A DNA stretch of 64,000 nucleotides from Chloroflexota bacterium. GTDB taxonomy: Bacteria; Chloroflexota; Anaerolineae; UBA4142. The notes beneath the pieces are model-generated. The model saw nothing but the letters and a program-made list of their open reading frames with translations, was not told the DNA's origin and ran no database searches. The translations under genes were made by a program, and so were the position numbers. Positions within the stretch are counted from its first letter, which is position 1, and each line of letters begins with the position of its first letter. Positions 1 through 10,229 of the stretch are shown one piece after another. The DNA lies in contig JACRBM010000047.1 of assembly GCA_016219275.1 (NCBI GenBank), positions 1 to 64,000 of the forward strand, given 5' to 3'.

Positions 1-260
1 CTAGAGCCGCCGGGTTTTCTAAAGTTGCTTGACTCACTTGCCAACCTAACCCCCACCCCCCTTCCCTATGAGGGAAGGGGGCAGGGGGATGGGTCTGCAA
101 ATGACTTTAGCAAAGCCGTGGCTAGAGCCGCCGGGTTTTCTAAAGTTGCTTGACTCACTTGCCAACCTAACCCCCACCCCCCTTCCCTATGAGGGAAGGG
201 GGCAGGGGGATGGGTCTGCAAATGACTTTAGAAAAGCCGTGGCTAGAGCCGCCGGGTTTC
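1..260. repeat. Tandem 121-bp repeat carrying a GC-rich hairpin
   Basis: Two full copies and the start of a third follow each other with a period of 121 bp (copies begin at 1, 122 and 243). Each contains a hairpin whose arms are C-rich (CCCCCTTCCCT) and G-rich (AGGGAAGGGGG) around a TATG loop, framed by weaker outer complementarity (TTTTCTAAAGT against ACTTTAGAAAA). The same core occurs at 47,440-47,780. The third partial copy supplies the last few codons and the stop of the neighbouring minus-strand gene. It is most likely a non-autonomous dispersed element; no transposase is present. Confidence 0.85.
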
Positions 261-1442
261 TTCAAGCCCTTTGGCGTCGGGTTGAGTATTATGCAGGATC
301 GAGCGCACGGAGATGACGATGCGCTGGGCGCCCAAGATCAGACGCCAGCCATAGTAGAATGGCACGAGTGACGTGTGCGCGATGAGGTACCGTTGCCGCA
401 TGTACGCGGGACTGGGGAAAATAAAGTGGAACAAGTAGGCAACCTTGTCGCGCCACCGACGATAACTCAACCCCTCGCGCAGAATGAGAATGTCCGGCCG
501 TTCCGCTGTCGCGGCGAGCATGTCGACGCGGCTGGCTAGATTGCCGGTGGACGCAAGTTGCGCCCCCACGGCATCCGGTACGGCGACGCCCCACACTGAC
601 GCGACCTGCGTCAGCGCCGCCGCCAACGCCGGCGCAATTCGAAATTGGCGCGCGGCGGCGAGGATCGCGTCCCAATGCAATTCGTTTCCGTGCGCTGCGA
701 GGACGAGCGCGAGATCGCACTCCCAGCGCGTCCCGCGCATTTGATGATGCAGAACGAAATGCTCGGCGAGGTGAAGCAGTTGCGCGTCCCAGTTCAATAC
801 GGTCGCCGCGCGTGCGCCGAATGACGTCGTCAGGGTCCGTTCCCAGAACCACGCGACCGACGTGCGTTGCGCGTACGATGGCACGTTGATGATGTGCCAA
901 TGCGCGTCCACAGTGAGCGCGTGCTTGCCGCGCCGAGTGTAGGTCTGCTCGCTTCCCAACCCTTCGCGAAATCCAGTCGTCAAATCGAGGAGCGGCGTGA
1001 AGCCATGCGCGTGCAACAGCGCGGCGACACGCGTCTTGTCTTCGTCGTGGATCAATAGATCGAGATCGCCGATCTGACGAAGCGCGCCATCGGTGTAGAG
1101 GGTGACGCTGAGGGCGGCACCCTTGAGCAAGACGACCGGAATCTGCGCCGCGTCGAACCACTCTAGCAGTTCCTGGGTTAGGGCGATGGTTCGCCAATGC
1201 GCGACGTTCGCGCGAAGGTACGTCAGCCGCAGCGTTTTGGCGAGGTCGGCGGGCAGTTGCGCCAGGTGTCCGGTTCGCGTGAGCGCGGCGTACAACAGCG
1301 CGCTCATATTTTCGCGTTGCGCGTGCTGAACGAGCGCGCGCCACGCGTCCGCAGTGGGCGTGGGCATTTCGGCGGGTACGGTAAGCGGCGATAACCCAGC
1401 GCGGATGAATGCGACGAGTGCGCGGTTTAGGGTGATGGTCAT
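243..1442 (-). CDS. Nucleotidyltransferase-fold protein (NTP_transf_5 family)
   Basis: A 399-residue protein with the pattern of the uncharacterised nucleotidyltransferase family PF14907: LLKGAAL near residues 105-111, an Arg at 122 and a DLDLLI acid cluster near 126-131, matching the metal-binding acids of the polymerase-beta fold. Members are often found in exopolysaccharide and asparagine-synthetase-containing peptide clusters, and here it ends the polysaccharide locus. The substrate is unknown. Its stop codon and last residues lie within the third partial copy of the 121-bp repeat, so the C-terminus seems to have been reshaped by the repeat. The family call is from motifs only. Confidence 0.8.
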   Translation of the reverse strand: MTITLNRALVAFIRAGLSPLTVPAEMPTPTADAWRALVQHAQRENMSALLYAALTRTGHLAQLPADLAKTLRLTYLRANVAHWRTIALTQELLEWFDAAQIPVVLLKGAALSVTLYTDGALRQIGDLDLLIHDEDKTRVAALLHAHGFTPLLDLTTGFREGLGSEQTYTRRGKHALTVDAHWHIINVPSYAQRTSVAWFWERTLTTSFGARAATVLNWDAQLLHLAEHFVLHHQMRGTRWECDLALVLAAHGNELHWDAILAAARQFRIAPALAAALTQVASVWGVAVPDAVGAQLASTGNLASRVDMLAATAERPDILILREGLSYRRWRDKVAYLFHFIFPSPAYMRQRYLIAHTSLVPFYYGWRLILGAQRIVISVRSILHNTQPDAKGLEETRRL

Positions 1443-1458
1443 TTTTGAGATTTTGCCA

Positions 1459-1776
1459 GCCGACCTATCCCCCTACCCCCTTTCCTACAAGGAAAGGGGG
1501 AAATGCCTCCGCATCCCTCACAGGGAAAGGAGAAAATCACTCCGCATCCCTCGCAGGAATGGGGGAAATGCCTCCGCATCCCTCACAAGGAAAGCGGAAT
1601 ATCACTCCGCATCTCTCGCAAGGAATGAGGGAAATCCCTCCGCATCCCTCACAAGGAAAGCGGAATATCACTCCGCATCCCTCGCAAGGAATGAGGGAAA
1701 TGCCTCCGCATCCCTCACAAGGAATGGGAAAGTCACTCCCCTTCCCTTGCAGGGAAGGGGCTGGGGGTTAGGTCGG
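1459..1776. repeat. Hairpin element expanded by a 33-bp tandem array
   Basis: The outer arms (GCCGACCTATCCCCCTACC near 1459 and its near complement ending near 1776) are those of the GC-rich hairpin family. Between them lie seven tandem units with CTCCGCAT at 1507, 1540, 1572, 1605, 1638, 1671 and 1704, a spacing of 32-33 bp, with alternate units more alike (a 66-bp higher order). It fills the gap between two minus-strand genes. It is open in several plus-strand frames because the unit is a multiple of 3, but there is no sign of a real gene. Confidence 0.85.
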
Positions 1777-1805
1777 CGCGACTTGCCCAGCCCTGGAGGG
1801 TGGGG

Positions 1806-3764
<1,959 letters not shown>

Positions 3765-3767
3765 GGG

Positions 3768-4955
3768 TTAAGGTTGCTCTTCGACGATTCGTTTCAAGTT
3801 CGTACAGACGTACTCGACCTGTTCTTCGGTCATTACGCCGGCAAAGGGGAGCGCGAGCGACACGTCACCCAGGTACTCGGTCACCGGAAAATCGCCGCGC
3901 GTGTATCCAAACCGTTCGCGATAGAATGGTTGTAAGTGAATCGGCGTAAAGTACGGACGACTGGGAATACCGACCTCGGTGAGTCGTTGCATCACCTGCT
4001 CGCGTTGCGCCGGTGGTTTGATGCGAATGACATAGACGAACCACGACATGCGTGTCGTGGTTGGCGCGGTGTACGGTCGTTCGATCAGCCCGACGTTTGC
4101 CAGGCGTTCGTTGTACCATTGCGCCACGCATTCACGTTTGGCAAGCAGTTCGTCAATTCGCCGAATCTGCGCGAGACCCAGCGCCGCGCTCATTTCGTCG
4201 AGCCGATAGTTGTAACCGAGCCGCGTGTGATTGAGCCACGCGTCAAACACGTCACGCCCCTGATTGCGAAGCGAGCGAAACAGATTCGCCCAGTCCGCGC
4301 GGTTGGTGACCATCATTCCGCCTTCGCCGGTCGTCATCTGTTTATTCGGATAGAACGCAAATACCGCCGCGTCGCTTAACGTGCCGGCTTGGCGTCCCTT
4401 GTACTGTGCGCCAATTGCTTCGCACGCATCTTCGATGACAGAAAGGTCGTGAGCGCGCGCAGTCTCGTTGAGTGCGTCCATATCGGCGGGCTGACCGAAC
4501 GCGTGAACGGGCAATAAGGATTTTAGATTTCTGATTTCGGTTTTGTGATTTCGGAGAGCAGGCGGCAACCAGCGGTCAGCGGTGGGCAGTCGGCGATCAA
4601 GCGCGTCTACACATTCGGCGACGCACGCCGGGTCAATGTTCCCCGTCTTGGGGTCAATGTCTACAAAGATGGGCATGGCGCGTTCGTAGAGAATCACGTT
4701 CGCGGACGCGACGAATGAGAACGGCGTCGTGACGACAAGATCGTTTTCTTTGACCCCAGCGGCAATCACGGCGAGGTGCAATCCGCTCGTGCCGGAGTTG
4801 ACGCCGACCGCGTGTGTGGCGCCGACGTATTCGGTCGTCGCTTTTTCAAACGCGTCAATCTGCGGACCGATGCTAAGGGTGGGTGTTTGTAAAACTTGAT
4901 TGACCGCCGCGACATCTGCGGGTGTGATGTCGGGTGAAGACATGGGGATTTTCAT
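3768..4955 (-). CDS. pglE: DegT/DnrJ/EryC1/StrS sugar aminotransferase (PglE-like)
   Basis: A PLP-dependent aminotransferase of about 395 residues. The family pattern is clear: NSGTSGLHLA in the cofactor-binding loop, EDACEAIG, and the Schiff-base lysine in FYPNKQMTTGEGG (about Lys205). It probably aminates the 4-keto sugar made by the neighbouring PglF-like enzyme. Start 4955 (MKIPMSSP) is chosen over an ATG 24 bp upstream because it clears the preceding gene by 4 bp. An extra block of about 27 residues (about 120-147) before the conserved VHAFGQPADMD is encoded by repeat DNA. Confidence 0.88.
   Translation of the reverse strand: MKIPMSSPDITPADVAAVNQVLQTPTLSIGPQIDAFEKATTEYVGATHAVGVNSGTSGLHLAVIAAGVKENDLVVTTPFSFVASANVILYERAMPIFVDIDPKTGNIDPACVAECVDALDRRLPTADRWLPPALRNHKTEIRNLKSLLPVHAFGQPADMDALNETARAHDLSVIEDACEAIGAQYKGRQAGTLSDAAVFAFYPNKQMTTGEGGMMVTNRADWANLFRSLRNQGRDVFDAWLNHTRLGYNYRLDEMSAALGLAQIRRIDELLAKRECVAQWYNERLANVGLIERPYTAPTTTRMSWFVYVIRIKPPAQREQVMQRLTEVGIPSRPYFTPIHLQPFYRERFGYTRGDFPVTEYLGDVSLALPFAGVMTEEQVEYVCTNLKRIVEEQP
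4515..4602. repeat. In-frame repeat insertion in pglE
   Basis: Two repeat types lie side by side inside the gene: GATTTCTGATTT-like units (4518-4556) and CAGCGGTCAGCGG/CAGTCGGC-like units (4557-4602). The same types occur intergenically at 56,428-56,525 and 55,553-55,620. The frame stays open and the insertion adds about 27 residues just before a conserved active-site strand. Confidence 0.75.
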
Positions 4956-4959
4956 TAGG

Positions 4960-5601
4960 TTATGTTGTCCTGTTTTCAAGAATGCGCGCCGGAATACCTA
5001 CCACAGTAACGTTGCTTGGAACAGGGCGCGTCACAACTGCGCCTGCGCCGACAATGCTCCACGAACCCACTGATTGGCGCGGCATCACAGTCGCACCTAT
5101 ACCGACCAATGTGCCCTGACCAATTTGCGCTTGACCACCCAAATGTGCTCCCGGCGCAACGTGGGCAAAAGCGCTAATCAGGTTATGATGATCCACCGAA
5201 CAAGCGGTATTCAGAATAACGCCTTCTCCGATAGTGCTGCCTGTGCCAACGATAGCGCCGGCGCAAATCACGCATCCTTCACCTACCGTCGCTTGGCGCG
5301 CAAGCAGCGCGCTTGGATGGATCGCGGCAAAGAAGCGTTCTCCTTGGTCGCGCAGGCGCGTATACAATTGTTGGCGCAGATGGTTGTTACCAACAGCGAT
5401 GACAACCGCGTCATGTTCGATAATGCTCAAATCTGACACGATACCCAGGACGGGTAAACCAAGTAGGACCTGCGCCTGCAAATTAGCGTCGTCGTCCATA
5501 TAGCCGATTGGTTCTATCGCGGGGTTTCGCTCGCGCATACTCAGGAGAATGTCCGCGACGACCTGTGCGTGTCCGCCGGCGCCAATAATTAGTACGCGCA
5601 T
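4960..5601 (-). CDS. pglD: Sugar O/N-acetyltransferase, NeuD/PglD family
   Basis: A 213-residue protein with an N-terminal nucleotide-binding fold (VLIIGAGGHAQVVADIL) and a C-terminal left-handed beta helix of hexapeptide repeats (about 95-205), the layout of PglD. The conserved CSVDHHN motif carries the predicted catalytic base histidine. The expected role is acetylation of the 4-amino group of the UDP-sugar to give UDP-di-N-acetylbacillosamine. It lies between the sugar transferase and the aminotransferase, in pathway-consistent context. Confidence 0.88.
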   Translation of the reverse strand: MRVLIIGAGGHAQVVADILLSMRERNPAIEPIGYMDDDANLQAQVLLGLPVLGIVSDLSIIEHDAVVIAVGNNHLRQQLYTRLRDQGERFFAAIHPSALLARQATVGEGCVICAGAIVGTGSTIGEGVILNTACSVDHHNLISAFAHVAPGAHLGGQAQIGQGTLVGIGATVMPRQSVGSWSIVGAGAVVTRPVPSNVTVVGIPARILENRTT

Positions 5602-5604
5602 CGG

Positions 5605-6231
5605 CTACACCTGGTTTCCGCGAAACTCACGTGCCGTCGCCTCGCCAGGTTCATTGATGCCCTCGCGGGTGATTAACTTCCAGAGTGTCAACAGAATGAT
5701 TTTCACGTCGAGCCAAAACGATTGATGGTCAACGTACCAAACATCCAGTGCGAATTTCTGTTCCCAGGTCAGCGCGTTGCGTCCATTCACCTGCGCCCAA
5801 CCGGTGATACCTGGTTTCACTTCGTGGCGGCGTATCTGCTCCGGCGTGTAGAGATCAAGATACTGCATCAGCAACGGTCGTGGTCCAACTAGACTCATTT
5901 CGCCGCGCAAAACGTTGAAAAGTTCCGGTAATTCGTCGAGACTCGTCGCACGCAAGAATCTACCTAATCGCGTCAGCCGTTCGGCATCTGGTAACAGATT
6001 ACCGTGTGTGTCACGCGTCTCAGTCATCGTACGGAATTTGTAAAGTGTGAATGGCATACCGCGAAATCCCGGTCGCTTCTGATGAAACAAAACTGGTGAA
6101 CCCAACTTGATGCGTGCAAGCCATGCGAGCATGGATATGAAAGGTGACAGGACCACCAAAGCAGGGATCGTCAATCCCAGATCGAACAGGCGCTTGACAT
6201 ACCGCGCATAAAAGTTCAAAGGTGTCGCCAT
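5605..6231 (-). CDS. pglC: Undecaprenyl-phosphate sugar phosphotransferase (PglC-like)
   Basis: A 208-residue protein with one N-terminal hydrophobic re-entrant helix (about 13-38) and the bacterial sugar transferase domain: LYKFRTM, the Asp-Glu of SLDELPEL, MSLVGPRP and KPGITGWAQVNGR. The short single-domain form is that of PglC, which moves phospho-di-N-acetylbacillosamine onto undecaprenyl phosphate. It starts glycan assembly at the inner face of the membrane. It follows the 2-epimerase gene by 1 bp. Confidence 0.9.
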   Translation of the reverse strand: MATPLNFYARYVKRLFDLGLTIPALVVLSPFISMLAWLARIKLGSPVLFHQKRPGFRGMPFTLYKFRTMTETRDTHGNLLPDAERLTRLGRFLRATSLDELPELFNVLRGEMSLVGPRPLLMQYLDLYTPEQIRRHEVKPGITGWAQVNGRNALTWEQKFALDVWYVDHQSFWLDVKIILLTLWKLITREGINEPGEATAREFRGNQV

Positions 6232-6232
6232 T

Positions 6233-7321
6233 TCAAAAAGCAGATTGGTATCCTAGAACGATCTTCGCCACCGCGCGCGACACATCGGACTCTACATACT
6301 CGGCAGGCGGATTCCACGTGTGGCTTGTTTCTAGCGCAATCTTCACCGCGCGCAGAATCATCTCTGGTTCCGCGCCAGCCAAAATGTTACTGCCCACCTC
6401 AGTCGTTTCTGCTCGTTCGGTGACATCGCGCAGCGTGATATTCGGCACACGAAAAATACAACACTCTTCCTGCACTGTACCGCTATCGCTCAGGACACAA
6501 TGCGCGTGGCGTTCGAGGTTGACGAAATCGAAAAAGCCCATCGGCGACATGAGGCGAACGCGTGGCGATTGCAGGTCGAGTCCAAAGCGGTTGAGTTTGT
6601 CCGCCGTACGCGGGTGGAGACTGATGACCATTGGCTCGGCGTACGTGTCCGCGACGAGCGCCAGACCACGTAACAATCGCTCCAAGCGTTCGGGCTGATC
6701 CACGTTTTCGGCGCGGTGAAGTGTAACCAAGAAATATTTGCCTGATTCGACGTTGAGTCGGTCGAGCGCGTCGCTCTGTTCGATGTGCGACGCATACGCG
6801 TTCAGCACCTCGTAGATTGGATTGCCAATCACAAAGATGCGCTGACGCTCAATTCCCTCGCGCAATAGGTTTTCTTTGCTGCGATGCGTGTATGGCATCA
6901 ACACATTACTGCAATGGTCAATGATGCGGCGATTGATCTCTTCGGGCACGTGGTTGTCGTAACAGCGATTGCCGGCTTCCATGTGATAGACCGGAATGCC
7001 CAGCCGCGCGGCGACGATCGCGGCAAGCCCGCTGTTCGTGTCACCCAGGATCAAGAGCCGATCCGGTTTTTCCCGCGCGAGCAATTCACCGGCACGCGCA
7101 ATGATCTGTCCGGCTTGGTCGGCAAAACTGGTCGCCGTAATGCCGAGATGTACATCCGGCGCACGCACGCCGAGGTCGCGAAAAAAAATGTCGCTCAGGT
7201 TCGGGTCATAGTTCTGTCCGGTGTGGACGAGTACTTGATCGGCAAATTGGTCGAGTAGCGGGATGACGCGCGCGAGCCGAATGATTTCGGGGCGCGTGCC
7301 GAAAATCGTCATCACCTTCAT
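6233..7321 (-). CDS. wecB: Non-hydrolysing UDP-N-acetylglucosamine 2-epimerase-like (WecB/CapG)
   Basis: A 362-residue member of the WecB family: TIFGTRPEIIRL at the N-terminus, LGDTNSGLAA, the MEAGNR glutamate motif, PEEINRRIID, LHRAENVD and SDSGTVQEE. Because it follows the CapE-like and CapF-like genes with a 4-bp overlap (stop/start ATGA), it is more likely the CapG/FnlC step that epimerises C2 in UDP-N-acetyl-L-fucosamine synthesis than a general ManNAc supplier. The sequence alone does not separate the two roles. Confidence 0.88.
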   Translation of the reverse strand: MKVMTIFGTRPEIIRLARVIPLLDQFADQVLVHTGQNYDPNLSDIFFRDLGVRAPDVHLGITATSFADQAGQIIARAGELLAREKPDRLLILGDTNSGLAAIVAARLGIPVYHMEAGNRCYDNHVPEEINRRIIDHCSNVLMPYTHRSKENLLREGIERQRIFVIGNPIYEVLNAYASHIEQSDALDRLNVESGKYFLVTLHRAENVDQPERLERLLRGLALVADTYAEPMVISLHPRTADKLNRFGLDLQSPRVRLMSPMGFFDFVNLERHAHCVLSDSGTVQEECCIFRVPNITLRDVTERAETTEVGSNILAGAEPEMILRAVKIALETSHTWNPPAEYVESDVSRAVAKIVLGYQSAF

Positions 7322-8382
7322 CGCAATAGTTCTCCGCGCCCGTTGGCATCTTCCAGCATCAAGCGACGCGCCTTGAGCACGCCGACGGTTTCCGCTAGCG
7401 ACATAACGCTGTCCTGCGAACTGTACTCACCCTGCAAGCACCTAGAGCCGACACGGTCGCCGCTCACTTCGGGGAGCATGGGTAGAATCGCGTACCACTT
7501 GCCGCGCTCGACGACTCGATATGCTTCTTCATCGCTGACCATGATCTCGTGGATCTTTTCGCCGGGGCGAATGCCAGTCAAGACCTGTTTGATCGGACGG
7601 TCGCCGATCAGCGCGGTTGCCACATCCACAATGCGCGCGGCGGGCGCACGCGGCACGTAGGTTTCGCCGGGCTGCGCTTCGCTGATCGCGGCGAACACCG
7701 TGTCCACCGCGTCATCGAGACTAAGCAAAAAGCGCGTCATCTCTGGCGTGGTGATCGTCACTGGTCCACCAGCGCGGATCTGTTCGTGGAACAAGGGAAT
7801 GACCGATCCGCGCGAGGCGAGCACATTGCCGTAGCGCACGCAAACGAAACGCGTGCCATTGCACCGCATATTGCCCTGAATGAACACGCGCTCTTGAATC
7901 GCCTTGGTCATGCCCATCACATTGACCGGCTTGCACGCCTTGTCGGTTGAGACGCCGACGACCGTTTCGACCGGCAGACGATGTTCCTGGATCACGCGCA
8001 CGATATTTTCCGCGCCCTCGACGTTCGTGCGCACGGCTTCGTAGGGAAAATACTCGCAGGTTGGCACTTGCTTCATCGCCGCCGCATTGACGACGACATC
8101 CGCATCCGGCAGAACCGTCGCGACACTCCGAAAATCGCGCACGTCGCCGATGCGAAATTCGAGCAGTTGTTGAAAGTTGTGATAGATGATTTCGTCGGTT
8201 GCCGCGAGCCGATGTTGGTACTCGACGCGCATAAAGTGTTGCTTGGCTTCGTCGCGCGAAAAGATTATAACCTTGGCTGGCTTGCCCATTTCGCCGCTGA
8301 GTAAGCGACGCGTAAGTACTTGACCGAGCGAGCCGGTGCCGCCGGTAATCAGAATGCGTTTGTCTTGAAGAGGAAGAGTCAT
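7318..8382 (-). CDS. capE: UDP-GlcNAc 4,6-dehydratase/5-epimerase (CapE/FnlA-like)
   Basis: A soluble SDR of about 354 residues, lacking the membrane domain of the PglF-like protein. It has ILITGGTGSLG at the N-terminus, NAAAMKQVP, VSTDKACKPVNVMGMTK with the Met/Lys pair of inverting 4,6-dehydratases, and ALIGDRP. It is the expected first enzyme of UDP-N-acetyl-L-fucosamine synthesis. Start 8382 (MTLPLQDK) is chosen because the longer frame reads back through a palindrome at 8399-8428. It overlaps the WecB-like gene by 4 bp. Confidence 0.87.
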   Translation of the reverse strand: MTLPLQDKRILITGGTGSLGQVLTRRLLSGEMGKPAKVIIFSRDEAKQHFMRVEYQHRLAATDEIIYHNFQQLLEFRIGDVRDFRSVATVLPDADVVVNAAAMKQVPTCEYFPYEAVRTNVEGAENIVRVIQEHRLPVETVVGVSTDKACKPVNVMGMTKAIQERVFIQGNMRCNGTRFVCVRYGNVLASRGSVIPLFHEQIRAGGPVTITTPEMTRFLLSLDDAVDTVFAAISEAQPGETYVPRAPAARIVDVATALIGDRPIKQVLTGIRPGEKIHEIMVSDEEAYRVVERGKWYAILPMLPEVSGDRVGSRCLQGEYSSQDSVMSLAETVGVLKARRLMLEDANGRGELLR

Positions 8383-8398
8383 GGGGTGATCCATTGAT

Positions 8399-8428
8399 CG
8401 TAGGGGGCGACGCATGCGTCGCCCCTAC
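8399..8428. repeat. Near-perfect GC-rich palindrome between capE and the reductase gene
   Basis: GTAGGGGGCGACG, CAT core, then CGTCGCCCCTACG: arms of about 13 bp that could form a strong hairpin. It begins around the stop codon of the reductase gene and lies just upstream of capE, so it could act as an RNA stem between two cotranscribed genes. No T-run follows, so it is not a classical terminator. It resembles REP-like dispersed palindromes. Confidence 0.75.
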
Positions 8429-9324
8429 GCAACAATCCATTCGTCGTAGGGTGTAGGGTCTTGCGCGAGATTTTGGGCGAGTGTTTGCCATGCTGGTGAA
8501 ACATACCCAGTGGCAAGGCGCAACTTGTCGCCCTTCATACTGCGGTCGGATATAACTGTCTCGTCTGGCGTGATTTCGATATCGAGTTTGTAAGCGTCGC
8601 GGAGCAGACAAAGCAAGTCGTATTTGGAGATAGGTTCGGCGACAACCTGATACAAGCCGGATAGGGTTGGATAATTCTGAATCACGAATGTAACGACCTC
8701 TGCCATTTGATTTGTCGTGATGCCGGAATAAATAACGCGTCTAAAGCCCTTGATCGTTTTGTGATTCTGCGCAAGGAACCAGTCGAGTAGCGATTGATGC
8801 TCGACGAGTTCGCGTCCGATGATAGAGGTGCGAAGTGTCAACGCGTTCGCCGTCGCAACCTCGCCGAGGAACTTGGACTTGCCATAGAGGTCGTCGGCAT
8901 CTGAATCATCTGTTTCGGTGTATCCGCCGCGCTTGCCGCTGAACACGCAATCGGTGCTAAAGTGAATGACTCGTCCGCCCCAGGTCTGCGCGAGGTCGGC
9001 TAACCGATGGGGTAATAGTGAATTGAGCGCGATGCTGGGAATGGCGCGTTTGGCTTCGTCACGCTGTTTGATGATGCCGACACAGTTGACGATGTAATCC
9101 GGTTGATGCTCAGTGAGCAGACGCGAGAGCGCATCGAAATCCATCACATCCACGCCGCGCAAAACATCGTCACCCTGCAACAGTTCGACCTTGTGAAAGG
9201 GGGGCTGATGCGTATCTTCGCGTGTGGTTGTGATGGTGCCGGGAAAGCGTTGGCGCAGAATTTGGAACAGTTTGTGTCCCAGCATTCCGGCTCCACCGAT
9301 GATTACAAGACGTGTTTCGCCCAA
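8425..9324 (-). CDS. RmlD-type SDR reductase (probable CapF/FnlB role)
   Basis: A 299-residue sugar-nucleotide reductase fold: VIIGGAGMLGHKLFQIL at the N-terminus, VNCVGIIKQ, HFSTDCVFSGKRGGY and YGKSKFLGE with the catalytic Tyr/Lys. Homologues next to CapE-like and WecB-like genes reduce the 4-keto intermediate in the L-FucNAc pathway. The cupin domain of classical CapF is missing. The start is TTG with an AGGAG box 7-8 bp upstream; no ATG fits the conserved N-terminus. It overlaps the upstream epimerase gene by 22 bp. Confidence 0.8.
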   Translation of the reverse strand: MGETRLVIIGGAGMLGHKLFQILRQRFPGTITTTREDTHQPPFHKVELLQGDDVLRGVDVMDFDALSRLLTEHQPDYIVNCVGIIKQRDEAKRAIPSIALNSLLPHRLADLAQTWGGRVIHFSTDCVFSGKRGGYTETDDSDADDLYGKSKFLGEVATANALTLRTSIIGRELVEHQSLLDWFLAQNHKTIKGFRRVIYSGITTNQMAEVVTFVIQNYPTLSGLYQVVAEPISKYDLLCLLRDAYKLDIEITPDETVISDRSMKGDKLRLATGYVSPAWQTLAQNLAQDPTPYDEWIVA

Positions 9325-10229
9325 TTCAAATACTCCTTCAACCCAGATTCAAGTGTGATGCTCGGATTGTACCCGAACGCGATACGTGCGGCGGAAATAT
9401 CTGCCAAACTGTGGCGCACGTCGCCCGCGCGCGGCGGCGCGTACTCAATTGATGCGGAAATGCCGCTTGCCTCGCACATCCATGTAGCCAGACGGTTGAT
9501 CGTGATGCGCGTGCCGCTCGCGATGTTGAACGCGCCCCAAACACCCGGCGTGAGCGCGGCTTGAAGGTTTGCGCGTGCGACATCCTGCGCGTTCACAAAG
9601 TCGCGGGTCTGTTCGCCATCGCCAAAGATGGTAATAGGTAAACTGTGAAACAAGCGATGCGCGAAAATGGGAATGACGTTGCCGTACGCGTCATAGCGCT
9701 GGTTGATGCCGTAGACGTTGAAATAGCGCAAGCACACACATTCGAGCGATGGATAGAGTTTGCTATAGGCGAGACACAATTTCTCCGCTGCGAGTTTGCT
9801 CGCGCCATATGGCGAGTCGGGTTCGACGGGGTGATCTTCTTTAATAGGGAGTGTCTTGAGTTCGCCGAAAATACCAGCCGATGAGGAAGCGACCAATTTC
9901 CTGATTCCCGCGTGCCGCGCGGCTTCGAGCACATTGAGCGTGCCAATGACGTTGACCTGGGAATCTTCAAGCGGATGTTCGATGGAGCGTTTGTTGCCGA
10001 CGGACGCGGCAAGATGGAACACCGTGTCCTTATCCTGCATCGCGCGTGTGACGCACGCGGCATCGCGTACGTCGCCCTCGATGAATTCGACTTGCGGAAA
10101 CGGATCAAGGTTGCCGCGATACCCGGAGGTGAGGTTATCCAGTACCGTGACCGAGTGTCCTTCATGGACGAGTAGGGCGACAATGTTCGAGCCAATAAAG
10201 CCCGCGCCGCCGGTGACAAGTGCATTCAC
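9303..10229 (-). CDS. NAD-dependent nucleotide-sugar epimerase (UDP-glucose 4-epimerase-like)
   Basis: An SDR of about 308 residues starting at a GTG (VNALVTGGAGFIGSNIVALL), which overlaps the previous gene by 4 bp (GTGA). It has the Gly-rich NAD motif, HLAASVGNKRSIEHP, SSSAGIFGE and the catalytic YGASKLAAEK, followed by a sugar-binding C-terminal domain (RYFNVYG, DFVNAQDVARA). This is the extended SDR pattern of GalE-like 4-epimerases; the exact UDP-sugar cannot be told from sequence. The longer frame upstream runs through the glycosyltransferase gene and is not used. Confidence 0.85.
   Translation of the reverse strand: MNALVTGGAGFIGSNIVALLVHEGHSVTVLDNLTSGYRGNLDPFPQVEFIEGDVRDAACVTRAMQDKDTVFHLAASVGNKRSIEHPLEDSQVNVIGTLNVLEAARHAGIRKLVASSSAGIFGELKTLPIKEDHPVEPDSPYGASKLAAEKLCLAYSKLYPSLECVCLRYFNVYGINQRYDAYGNVIPIFAHRLFHSLPITIFGDGEQTRDFVNAQDVARANLQAALTPGVWGAFNIASGTRITINRLATWMCEASGISASIEYAPPRAGDVRHSLADISAARIAFGYNPSITLESGLKEYLNWAKHVL

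Noticed and set aside
1507-1712. Possible CRISPR array
   Set aside because: The repeats are contiguous 33-bp units with small changes and no unique spacers, and there are no cas genes.
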